A program made the translations under genes and the position numbers. Of a stretch of DNA of 64,000 nucleotides, positions 24,278 through 38,216 are shown one piece after another. The notes below the pieces were generated by a model that had not been told where the DNA came from, made no database searches, and worked only from the letters and a program-made list of their open reading frames with translations. The DNA is from Isoetes taiwanensis (taxonomy: Eukaryota; Streptophyta; Lycopodiopsida; Isoetales; Isoetaceae): contig JAJEKV010000891.1 of NCBI GenBank assembly GCA_021234155.1, forward strand, positions 1 to 64,000, in the 5' to 3' direction. Position 1 is the stretch's first letter; the number at the start of each line of letters is the position of its first letter.

Positions 24278-24717
24278 ATCTTTTGAAAGGAATATTATGT
24301 ATGCTTCAGTTTCCTTGATTAGGGCAGGCAAGGCTGTTACAATCCTAGCAGGTGTTGGCCTAAAGGAAACATTCATATGCAAAGCACATCAAACAGGTTG
24401 AGGAACAAGACTGAAGTGCCATGCTTGGAATACAGATAAGTGAATGCCATCTACTGAAACTGGTGCAAAATTTGAGAGATTCACGTCCCAAGCAACTCTT
24501 GGTGTGTCCAAAAACAGAAACCCCAGTCCGCACTGTTGCGCTCTCCAATTTGCAATCAATTATAAGAGCGCTAATAAAAGCATTTTCTCCTTTTCAAAAA
24601 ACACCCCACGGATTGGGAATTGTGGAAAGAATGATAAATAAAAGAATGTCCACTCCTTCTTAGGGTTGGAATAGTCATTTCCCAGATCAAATCCTACTTT
24701 CCTCATTTGCAGCATCC
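24278..24717 (-). pseudogene. Tandem duplicate of the 3' end of the PPR gene
   Basis: Collinear with about 24728-25170. On the minus strand 24717-24655 reads M-L-Q-M-R-K-V-G-F-D-L-G-N-D-Y-S-N-P-K-K, matching the end of the intact PPR protein (WVQQMSEAGFDPGNDYLNPKK). The TAA of the intact gene is lost in this copy and the frame runs on for about 15 codons. The downstream 380 bp also match the 3' flank of the gene, including CATTCATATGC(A/G)AAGCACAT and AAAACAGAAACC. This is a ~445-bp partial duplication, not a second gene. Confidence 0.87.
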
Positions 24718-25104
24718 ATCTCATATGTAGCTTTTACATGGAAGGAATATTATGTATGAATGGCTCTGTTCCAGCTTCCTTGCATTAGCGCAGACAAAGC
24801 TCTTACACTCCTAAAAGGTGCTACTGGGCTGAAGCAAACATTCATATGCGAAGCACATGAAACAGTTAAGGAACAGTAATTGAAGTGCCATGCCTGGAAA
24901 TCTAGACAATCGAATGCCATTTATTAACATCTGATTGATGGATTCTCGTCCCAAGCAGTGCTCGTGTCAAAAAACAGAAACCTTACTCCACGTTGTTACA
25001 TTCCAAACCAACTATAAGGATGCTAATGAAAGCATGTTTCTCATTTTGAGAAACGACACCAAGCATTCTGATGAAGAAAGAATGATACATCAAAAAGCCA
25101 TGCA

Positions 25105-26664
25105 CTATTTCTTGGGGTTCAAATAGTCATTCCCGGGATCAAATCCTGCTTCACTCATCTGCTGCACCCACTTCAGCAACTCTTGGTTTTTTCCTGCTTT
25201 ATGGTACGTGTCACACATTACTCTATATATTTCTTCAGTTGGCTTGTTCATTTCACAAAAAACTTCCTCCATCTTATGATACATTGCATATTTACCGTAT
25301 TCGATGATTAAAGTCATGTACGTGGAATGATTTAATGTCCACCCACTATCCTTGACCTGTTGAAGAATCTGCTCCAATCTAGAAAAGCAGCCCTGCTTGC
25401 AGAAGGCAGAAATGACCATATCAATAGTGTTCCCACTAGCAAACATCCTTTTGTCACAAAACATTCTTGTAATTGAATACTCTACCCCATCTAATTTACC
25501 AACCTTGGCATAGGTTTCAATCATCATACTGTGCACTCGGGATCCATATCTGACATTTGGGGTATTGTCCATAACTTCAATAACAGCCTCCATTTTATCC
25601 AACATCTGTTTTCCACTATAAGCTTCAATCATAACCTCACCGATTGTTGCATTTATCTGAAGGCCGGCATTTTGCATGTTGTTGAGAACATCTTCCATCT
25701 CTTTCAACATACCTGATTGTGAGTAACCTTTAATCTGGTAATTGAATGTGATCATATTAGGTTGAATGTCACTAACAATCATTTGCTGGTAAATCTCCTC
25801 CATCTTGTCAAATCTTTTACATTTCATGTAACCCCCAATCAAGGAATTCAGTGTAACCCTGTCAGGAGCAAACCCTGCCAACTTGCATGCATGAAACATG
25901 TTCTCCATATCATCAAGAGAAGGTATTTTACTATAAAAAGATATCAGAATGTTATAAGTCACCAAAGTCGGCTGACAATCCCGCGATTCTTTCATCTGAT
26001 TATAAAGTGATAAAGCTTTCTCTATATTCTGGTTCTTACACTGTGCATCAATCAATGAATTGTAAATGGTGGCATTCCTTTTCAATCCTTTGGCACACAT
26101 ATAATTAAGTATCTCGTGTCCAAAATCAGGACAACTAAGCCTCCCAGCAAATATGATCAGTTTTGCATATTCCCTGGGATCATTTGACCTATATACAAGT
26201 TTTCTTTTCCAGTAAAAAACCTGAACACATATTACACGAGCACCATGTAAGGATGTGGAATGCAACAAAAAAGATTATAGTTTCAATAACACCGCAGGCA
26301 TGAGCTACGGAGAACATACCTCAACTAGAAGCTCTCGACGCTTTACTCTTTGCAGGGCATCCAATAATGACAACCAATAGGTTCCAGCAGGGCCCGAAAG
26401 CACCTCTGCTGCATCATCCAAAATTTTCCAAATTTCTTCTGTTCCATTTGCAGATTCTAGCTGGTTCACAATATTCTTTACCCCTAATGTGCTCCTTGAC
26501 CTGACAAAACTATTCTTTGCTAGAACTGGGTTACGAAGCTTATCATCGGAAGAGGGTGTTGCACAATAATCTCTCGTTTTTGCTTGGGAAAACAGAGCAA
26601 AGTTAACGAGGCTACGAGGGGATTTTGATCGGCGAATGGCAGCTGCAACAGACAGCATTGTCAA
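25105..26664 (-). CDS. P-class pentatricopeptide repeat protein, two exons
   Basis: Predicted exons 26664-26320 (115 codons) and 26220-25105 (372 codons with stop) give 486 residues. The donor GAG|GTATG and acceptor TTCAG|GTT are canonical and in phase 0, reading L-L-V-E/V-F-Y-W. The start MTMLSVAAAIRRSKSPRS, rich in R, S and A with no acid, looks like a mitochondrial or plastid presequence, with R-D-Y-C-A near residue 33. From about residue 140 on, eight or so 35-residue PPR motifs follow (Y-N-S-L-I-D-A, T-Y-N-I-L-I-S-F-Y, T-L-N-S-L-I-G-G-Y, F-N-Y-Q-I-K-G-Y). No L/S, E or DYW motifs, so it is P class: these bind organelle RNA for stability, splicing or translation rather than C-to-U editing. 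The target is unknown. The frame is open throughout, so probably functional. ATG at codon 3 is an alternative start. Confidence 0.92.
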
Positions 26665-27329
26665 TCGTGGGCATTTTTAAACACGCCCAGCTGAAGAAGA
26701 AGGGCTGGATAGTTGCTCCCGGAGCTATGCTCCCTACCATCTTCGCACATGGGTTTTGTGCGGATTTTTCCCCTATTTTGCAACCTAAATTCAACATATA
26801 TTTGTGAAATCAAATAGACGTAAAGTCTATTGGCAGGCACTGCGTGCCACCTCAGTTTGATGTACCAAAGTGGTGGAACCAATTGAAAAAGTAACATCAA
26901 ACAATCAAACAAATACTTATTCGAACAAAGAATAACTCAATTCAACTCAGTTCATTAGATGCTGGAGCCTTGCTAATAAGCATCAGCATTAGCAAGTTCA
27001 TCTATTAATTGAACTCAGTTCATTAGAAGGATAAAATAGAAGGAGCAATAATAAAGGATAAATAGAAGGTAAAACTTACTGGAGGTTTTTTTCCTTCTGG
27101 GCAGCATTTCAACAATTTCAACCACTACGTTTTAGTGTTAAATCCTCCTGGGATAAGGAAATATGCTAGAGAAAACAGTGAAGCAGTCGGCAACAACAAT
27201 CTTAGGAGCATTTACACAGGATCCCTATAAAAAAGCATCCCTTGTGTTGATTCTAAGAGGTTGAGCCATTTTTATATATACATGATGTAAACATTACCAT
27301 TTCATTCCGTTTCCCCCACAGAAAATAAT
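26665..27329. other. 5' flank of the PPR gene and unassigned DNA
   Basis: Contains the likely promoter and 5' UTR of the minus-strand PPR gene (from 26665 upwards). No clear TATA box was identified. The rest shows repeated GAACTCAGTTCATTAGA words (near 26943 and 27010). Confidence 0.4.
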
Positions 27330-30324
<2,995 letters not shown>

Positions 30325-31812
30325 TCAGTCCATGTTATCCCAAATTTCTTCCATGTCCTCACATGTTGTATGACCTGAACCTCCTACCCTGGAAACTACA
30401 TTCATGATGCGGACAGTTGCGTGCATATTTGCCATAAGCAGATATGCAGCAGTACGAAAGGGATCCAAATCAACAACTACATTAAAGCACTGACTTCCAA
30501 GCTCAAAATTACAATGCATTCTGCAAGCAGTAAGCATGGTCATCCACAGGCAAATATCTGTTTGTGTACTGCCCTTAATGATTCATTGAAAAAACCAGCA
30601 TGCCCTAGAAGATCCAGCATGCAAGTTAAATGACACAAATTAGGCCTTGTATCATATAACTGTCCCATGGTTTTAAAATACCAAATGCCTTCATCAATCA
30701 GGCCAGTACAACTGCATGCGGTAAGAATGCCTGTAATTACTACAGCGTTTGCGTTAATGCCATAACGTTGCATATCGCCAAAACACTGAAAACATTCGGT
30801 CTTGCCAAGCTGCGCATAACCTGTGATGATGGTACCCCAGGACACAACATCTCTAACTGTCATGCCATGGAAGACTGAATTTGCCTCGTGCAAGCCTCCA
30901 CATTTGACATACATATTCACAAGATTACTCTCCAATATGTCAGATTGCAGATCACTGTCAAGTATCTTAGCATCAATGTACCTGCCCTGTACTAGGGCAC
31001 CTACATTACCACATGCTTTCAAAACATTGGAAACTGTAACTTTGGTAGGCTTTATCCCATCATGAACCATGTTTTCAAAGCATTGTAGTGCTGTAAGTCC
31101 TTCACCATGATCTGTATACCCAGCAATCATGGCACCCCAAGATGCCTCGTCTCGATCTAATAGCCTGTTAAGGATTCCGTGTGCTTCATTCAAGCTCTTG
31201 CATTTAGCATACATATCAATCATGGTATTCATTACAACAGTATCACAAATGAAGCCAGCCTCAAGTATCTTCATGTGGATGAACCTGCCCATTTCAATGG
31301 CACCTATGCCGCCACATGCTTTCAAGACACTTGAAAATATAAATTTGTTAACCTTGATGCCGTCATGATGCATATTTTCAAAGCATTGCAATGCCAGTAA
31401 ACTTTCACCATGCTGGGCATATCCAGCAATCTTCATCATGGTCTTATGGTCTGTTGCACGAGGCTTGCATTTTTGGAGACCTGGAGAAGTTGAATGAATA
31501 TCCATTAAGAAGCTCCCTATGCTTCCAGTTTTCATTATTCTCTAGTTTAATTCCATCTGAACTGCAATCTAATATTACCAAATTCGCCCTGCAATGAAAG
31601 CTCGAGAAATTTTCAGTCAGCTCTGGAAGAGCAGTTTGTTTCATGTCGAAGGGTGCTTGACTGTCATATGATTGCCTCAAGTCCCAAGCGCTTTTGCCAG
31701 TTTTACCTCGCATAGAGCATTTCTCATCAATTAAAACATTTTCCGTAACTGATGGATTACTTGGCAAAGGTCTTATACCATTCCATGCAAACAAAACATC
31801 ATCTCGGCGGAC
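30325..31812 (-). pseudogene. PLS-class PPR gene, frameshifted
   Basis: Long minus-strand frame 31535-30540 with P, L and S type repeats: V-L-K-A-C-G-G-I-G-A, T-M-I-D-M-Y-A-K-C, W-G-A-M-I-A-G-Y, N-L-V-N-M-Y-V-K-C-G, VRDVVSWGTIITGYAQ, Y-F-K-T-M-G, C-H-L-T-C-M-L-D-L-L-G-H-A-G. It stops at FACG near 30540 and the E-motif-like continuation M-L-T-A-C-R-M-H-C-N-F-E-L-G resumes in another frame at 30543-30325; one lost base near 30546 explains this. At the 5' side, TTTTTAG|GTCCGC near 31812 and DDVLFAWNGI (31812 to about 31780) lie in a third frame that ends at 31444. The frame after the E-motif start lacks a DYW domain. PLS proteins edit organelle transcripts; this one appears dead. Confidence 0.84.
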
Positions 31813-33779
31813 CTAAAAATACAATTAAAATAGGAGCAGGTAAATATAATTGAACGCACCAGATGAGACAGCATCCTTCACTATTATTTCATGCTTGTAA
31901 ACTACGGAATGGCAATTATAGCTCACGATTCAACATGGATATAAAAAAAAAGAAGCATATATAGGCTACGTTGGATTGACGAATCCTGCTTGGACCAATA
32001 GATTGGCAAAAGCTGGCTAGCAAAATACCTCAAGAACAAAAACTTCAGATAAAAATAATTGACGCTCCAAAATCCGGGCCTTCTCGCCTTACTTGCTCCC
32101 CAGATTTACCATCTTCTATCTTTCGTTACCTTACCACCAAGAGTCCAAGAAGTACCCCGAGAAGACAAGAAAACCAAGACTTGCGAGGCGCCATAGAAAA
32201 CTTTGGATCACCACGGATCTTGTAAAAGAGAAGAGTGTAATGGGCGGGGCAAGAATCCTTATTTACGTCTAGTTAAATTCTTGGCCCAGCTAATTTGTGG
32301 TACACTTGCATCCACAAGATCTCGCAATCTTTTTACCCAATCCTTCTTTAGAGTAGATGAGATCCCAAGCAGCTTTAGCCGCTCTTTCAAGAACCGGTCC
32401 CCTGTAAAAGGCCAGAGCCAACTATCAAATTTTAACTTAGCCTCAAGTTACCACCGCTATCTATCTATCTAGATAGAAACTTTCATACTCAAGCTCCCAT
32501 CTGATTGCCTTAAGGTCTCTTTTAGTACGGGTCACCTCAAAGACCGAGGCAGCTAAGAGTTAGGACTTTGTTCTACTAAAGGCTGCGTGCATCTTTTTGG
32601 GATTCTTCCGCAATACCATCATAAAGCAACCACATAATTCAAACATCATATCCAATTTCCAATCATCTTCTTCAACTATAGATCAAAATCAACAATCTCT
32701 AGGAAGAAAACCCCCAACTTTTGCAAATATAACCAAAGCAAGCCACATTCTTTCAACTCGCAAATAACTTCATGATGCACTCACATTATTCCATACATCT
32801 ACGGCATGGTTTATGAAATTATTTTTTCATCTCCATTTCCGCTTATTTGAGCCATAAAGTCGCGGTTTGTGTAGTCAATCTTCAAAGCTCTCTCCCAAAC
32901 CGAACAAGCCCTAGCAAAATCTTTACGAGTTTCTTCTCAATGAGCATACCTAACCCAAACGCTAACATTCCAACTTACCCGTCTTATGAGATCCTCAAAC
33001 TCCTTCCTCAGGAGAAGATGATGCTAAAGCTCAAAGATATATAGTCAATGATCTTTCGTTGAGGAGGACGTTTGAGAGAGGGATTTCTATTTTGTCGAGG
33101 CACAAGGCCGGGAACACTTCCCCGAAGATATCCCGGCGCACCCATAAGCGCCTCGACTTGGAATTTCCATGAATTTCGAAGCCGTAGATGAAATCAAGCA
33201 GCGGAAAGCTTGACCACACCGCACAAAGTCTCACGGGCAAAGAACGTGTACGCTCTAGAATTGCTTCAAAGTGTCCACTTCCGTTTGTGCAAACGTGCGG
33301 AAAAAAAAAAAAAAAAAAAAAAAAAAATATCCGGGAAAAAAGGGTCTTGCGCACGGAGGGTTGCCCTCTATGGCCGGAGGGTGAAGTGGCTTAAATCATA
33401 GTTGAAATAATGTTTTCACAATTAATTCAAATTGCTACTTCAAAACAATAGAATACTTGATACCATGACTTTATGGGAATTGGCCTGTAGAAATCTTTGG
33501 TGCTCGGCATGGAACAAGTATTGCAGAAGCATAAGGACAAGTGTAATAGTGCAGAGAATGGAAATACGTGTTTTGTTAGCATAGAAATAAGAGAGCTCCT
33601 TGAAGACCTCTGATCGGTTTTTTGTCACAGAGAGCTTCAAACATCTGAGGAGCAGGTTTTGTAGAGGCATAATGATGCATAGCCTAACTCAATGATCGCA
33701 GACATACCAAGAATCCTCGTCTCCATAGCTAAATGAAGATCTCCCTCCCTCCCTCCCTCCCCAGGACCTGCACCTCGTG
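31813..33779. other. Unassigned stretch with an A28-type tract
   Basis: No gene recognised. About 26-28 A residues from 33301 could be a retroposon tail, but no target duplication was found beside it. CTATCTATCTAT occurs near 32460, and a (CTCC)n run at 33739-33762. Confidence 0.45.
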
Positions 33780-34500
33780 AACTCCACCTGCAACCGGGCA
33801 GCACCCCGCGACCCGCGTCCCCCGCATGTCTTCCACAGGAACAAAGACAAGGACAAGCACAACGACAAAGTGTACGCCGAAATACCAGAGCAAGGCATCC
33901 TCCTCCACTCTATAGACATGCAAGAGGACGGCTGTCCAAAGAACATCAGCCTGCCCACAAAGAGATGAAATCAGAACCCATCCATCTTCGAGACAACTAA
34001 GTACAAGTGTCTACTCAACAGCAACGCGTGCGGAATAGCCACACTCTACGACGGTGACAGGCTCGAGCTCCTCCACCACCAACGAGTTACGAAAACCTCG
34101 GTCATAGCCATCCTCGCCACCTTCCGAGACCGCACTACAGGAACCGTCATGCACACGACAAAACATATATAGGCACCATGGCGGCAACATGCAGCAATTC
34201 CTCGACAATATCATAGCGATTGCCGAGAGTGCAACATCGCAATCCACACTCGGAGCCAATGCCACAACGAAAACCGCCAGGACTGTCCTCGAAGGAGATT
34301 TCAACGTAGACGCCCTGCGACAAAACAGCATCATCGCGGCCTTGTAAGCCGCGATGCCCGGCCACATCCAACAAGTCAATGCTGCCACACGCTCCGCGAC
34401 ACTGCTCGACCACATCTGGACCAACTTCAAGCCCGCGGTTTGCGACATCGGCCACTGCCGCTAGAGCGACCACAGGCGAACATACATAGCATTCACTTGA
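33780..34500 (+). pseudogene. Decayed endonuclease/exonuclease/phosphatase (EEP) domain of a retroelement
   Basis: Plus-strand frame at about 34150-34490 reads NIYRHHGGNMQQFLDNIIAI, then VLEGDFNVDALR (34285-34320), then A-T-R-S-A-T-L-L-D-H-I-W-T-N-F and S-D-H-R-R-T-Y-I-A-F. GDFN and SDH are catalytic signatures of EEP nucleases found in LINEs and in Helentron-type transposons. In-frame stops follow I-I-A-A-L and G-H-C-R, and upstream coding (33777-33968, then about 33990-34100) is in other frames. The region is GC-richer than its flanks. No adjacent reverse transcriptase or helicase, so the parent element is unknown. Confidence 0.75.
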
Positions 34501-34905
34501 AGGTGGGAATGTGTGGAAGAATCTGGCCTCCCCTTGCAAATTAAGCTCTTGTTAATATAAGCAAATCTTCATCATTTAAGTTAATGTAAAACAATGCATT
34601 TGAGAATTAAAATACAACTCTTCTTCAACATAATTAATGTTAAGTCTATCTTCACATGGCACTATATAGTCTATAAAAAGGCAAGTTATGCATTGGATTT
34701 GTTAGGTGGGAATGTGTGAAAGAATCTGGTCTCCCCTTGCAAATTAAGCTTGTTAATATAAGCAAATCTTCATCATTTAAGTTAATGTGAAGCAATGCAT
34801 TTGAGAATTAAAACACAACTCTTCTTTAACATAATTAATGTTAAGTCTGTCTTCATAGGGCATTATATAGCCTATAAAAAGGCAGGTTATACATTGGATT
34901 TGTTT
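34501..34905. repeat. Tandem duplication, period ~205 bp, with TATA-like box
   Basis: Units at about 34501-34705 and 34706-34905, each starting GGTGGGAATGTGTG (the second lacks one base) and containing CTCCCCTTGCAAATTAAGC, CAAATCTTCATCATTTAAG and TATATAG(T/C)CTATAAAAAGGC. A few substitutions separate them. The array directly follows the EEP relic and may be part of the same element, or LTR-like promoter repeats. Confidence 0.9.
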
Positions 34906-36493
34906 TTGCTTACTTAAGTAACATCGAGGAATGAGTGAAATGTAACATGAGCGCAGGTAAAATACTTGCTTCATAAATTTAATACATAAGCACATGCAAG
35001 CAATAATAAAAATGGACAAAGGTCAAATTTTTGTGGACAATGCTCTTACGAATTTGTTGAACTTAAAAACACTACCCAACTTTAATAAAATAGATCCTAT
35101 TACCTACTGGTGTACTTACCAATGCTTGCAATGCATATGCCACTTTTCTCTTCAAATTCAAACGCCATATTCATGTACACAGAAATGCAGGGGACAAGCT
35201 GTCAAAGTTAAAGCGTATCTATATATATGTTGATCCCACATCGTGTTCCAACTTCTAGCCACATGATACTACAAGCGACAATGCCTTGTAAGTTCAAACT
35301 CGTAAAGGGAAAGCAAATGTACTAAGCAAACTTACCCCATATACAGAACTTGAATTCTATAGACATTTTATCTTATAGTCTTTTGGGACTAGTTGCTACT
35401 GCAACCTATATCTTCGATCTAAGCACTAAATGTCGTTTATAATGGCAGTATGAAGCTCATGTTCTCTTTGTGGATCCCAAACAACGTTGACGGCCATCAG
35501 CTGAAGTTAATGCCTCTGGGAATCCTATTGGTTGTGTAGGAAGGCTTGCCTGACTATCATGTACGCAACTCATTGTGTAATCTTCATCAGCTTACCATTT
35601 CCTGAGAGCCTGTGGAAGTGTAATGTTTAGATTTATGCCTGCACTTTCTTCCCCATATAGACTAGACGGTTTCCATCTTTCTACTAATGGGGACATCCCA
35701 ATCGTACCTTCCCTTTCTGCTCAATGTACCCTTGTCAGATGTTGTGCAAAAGCATTCTATCTCACAAGTCTAGATCCAAATGTACATATGCACCTCTCTA
35801 GCTGAATTGATTATCTTGTTTGCCATCCTGCACTTCAAATTCTCACACTATAAGGTACTACAGTCACATCTTCCACAATAAAAAAACCCACCTATGTGCA
35901 TCTTACTCATTTGCAATTTCCAAAGAATGGTTGCTCTCGCTATGCACCATGCATTCTTGACTACTTACCTCAGAATGAGCATTCTGTTTACCTCCGGCGG
36001 CCATAATGCATGTGATCCAGTAACTGCATGCGAACTCTCCTTCCGCAACATATTCGACTAAACTCTGGTTGGCAACTATTGCAAGTTCGGCATCCCTTTT
36101 TTTTTAATCTTATCTCCGGCCATCAAATAAGCATATTCTATACAAATTCCATCTTAACCACGTATCTTGACCTCATTGGAACATTTCACGAATATCCCTC
36201 ACTCTTCACCTCCATGCCTAGGAATTGTCCTTAGGGCAACCCAAAAAGTGTTAAGGCGCAATCAAATCAAAATGCCATTGGAGGAGTATTAGCTCACACT
36301 TCAAAAATAATATGAATTACAAATTGAATGATCGGAGAGATGCTTGCACTAACCTTTGCTCATTTTATGCTCTTTGTAGATTCATTGACTTAGACTTTAA
36401 GGAAGAGAAGCTAGTGCACTTATGTGGCAGACCAATGAACAACGATTGAAAAATGCCTTAAACCATAATGTTATGCAAGTTAAAAGCCCTACC
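34906..36493. other. Unassigned AT-rich stretch
   Basis: No gene, tRNA or repeat recognised. Confidence 0.4.
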
Positions 36494-36535
36494 AGCATAT
36501 CCTAGGTATATTCAAGCATATACCTAGGATATGCT
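36494..36535. repeat. Perfect 17-bp inverted repeat
   Basis: AGCATATCCTAGGTATA (36494-36510), 8-nt loop TTCAAGCA, then the exact reverse complement TATACCTAGGATATGCT (36519-36535). It can form a strong hairpin or cruciform. Perfect pairing suggests recent origin or selection. Confidence 0.95.
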
Positions 36536-38216
36536 AGAAACCCACATAAGCGAGGGTTTGCCCCCTAGGAATGGAACACTATTGCACACTAAACGGGAGC
36601 AAAATAAATATTCTCCAAATATTACTTTTTTTTGTCTAAAAGAAGGGCTAAAATGAGCCCCGGGGGGGGGGGAGGTCGCACGAAGAGAGTATTGACACTT
36701 TCTAACGCAATTAGAATTTCCCTCGAATGTGTTAAAGAGAACTTCGATCTTTAAAGGAAATAACCTTCAATTGAAAATGAAAGTGACTACATTGAAACAA
36801 AAGTAGCTCCAAAATTTGAAGATGAAGTCTTCAACATTCATGTGCAAGACTTGCAGCTTTTTTTTTTTTTTGGACTCAAGTTATGTTCACTGTCGCTTCT
36901 CATCACTATCATCACAAGGTGAAGCATTTGCCACTACCACTCTCTTTTTTCATTTTCTTCTTCATAGTTACAAGCCATCATGAGCAAGTTGGTCGTCCTT
37001 TGGTGGACTATTGTCAGATTTAAGTTTAAAATCATAGTAAAGTATATGAAGTTCTTGTAGGTTGAGCTCATCCCTATATAACCCACTTTCTTAGCTTTTT
37101 TTTCGGCCTCGAACTTCGCATATTTAACTCATACCTTCACTCGAAGGCATTTACTGCATGTGTAACAAGCCGCTGAATGAGTTACCAACCCTTCTTCTTT
37201 TATTGTGTCAGCTGCTTTCACGACCTAAAAAGGTCGAGCTTTGTCATCATCCTCAGTGGCAAGAGCAATCAGCATGTCTTTCGCAATCTCTGCAACATCT
37301 ATACCATCAATTACAACAAACATATATTCAAGTGATAGTGATTAGCAATCTTTCTCACAATGTATATTCTAATCTCATTGTAGTACTTGAAAATGAAAAA
37401 TGACCACGTGAGGCTCTTCTCGAATAAGGCAGAGGCAAAGTGCTAAAGGTAGGTGATGGGCCTAAGAGTATTTCGTGATTTTTGAAGTATTTGAAATTTG
37501 AAGGAAACTCACGTTCTAGTCCTCAAGGGCGCTTGGGAAATTCAAAGAAAATTTAAGGGCATTTGAGAAATTAATGTAAATCTCAAGGGCATTTGAATAA
37601 CTTTAAAAGATACACAATACTTTATATTTTGACTACGGGCATCTCAAGGGTATGTGATAAAATTTGTCAAAACATAAAGGTATTTTGTAGTTTTTCCCTA
37701 TAATTTATCAATTTTCAAAAGATGGAAATTGCTCTTTTATTCTTGTGATGTAACTCACCAGAGCACAAAAACGACATTTGGAGTAGAGTAGAATTCAAGA
37801 TTTTGAAGTTTGGAATTGTTTAATTCTGTTCCATACAAACTTTCATCCAAGGAACTACTTTTTATATATAACGTGGACTCCGAGTGCCTTGCACATTTTT
37901 GAAATAGTATTACGTCTATAGAGAAACAAGACTGTATCCTGCGCACTCATCCTAATGTGTCTTTCCAGTGACTTGCCAAAAACTAAACAGTTGAAAATCA
38001 CTCAATATATGCCCTGGTAAACAATAGCTTGTGTGGGGACACAAAAGAATGGATTGCTAGTGATATACAAAACAGCATAAGGAGATAAACATGTTACAAA
38101 CACTGATGCTTATACTTTGCTATCTACAATATACAAGACATTCATCTATATGACACCTGTTATGCACAAAATGATGATTTGATCCTCTAATTGAGTCGTC
38201 AGCTCACTCCTGCACC
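36536..38216. other. 3' flank of DCP1 and unassigned DNA
   Basis: Includes the downstream region of DCP1 (below 38217). At 37500-37600 the words TCAAGGGC(A/G)(T/C)TTG recur three times. No gene recognised. Confidence 0.45.

Noticed and set aside
25531-26108. Plus-strand frames across the intact PPR gene
   Set aside because: Antisense to a continuous PPR reading frame with introns in phase.
30823-31368. Plus-strand frames inside the PPR relic
   Set aside because: Antisense shadows; PPR motifs are on the minus strand.
33188-33401. Frames with poly-lysine or poly-phenylalanine
   Set aside because: Produced by the A-tract at 33301-33327.
33689-34539. Minus-strand frames of up to 145 codons
   Set aside because: They are antisense to the EEP relic; the plus strand carries the family motifs.
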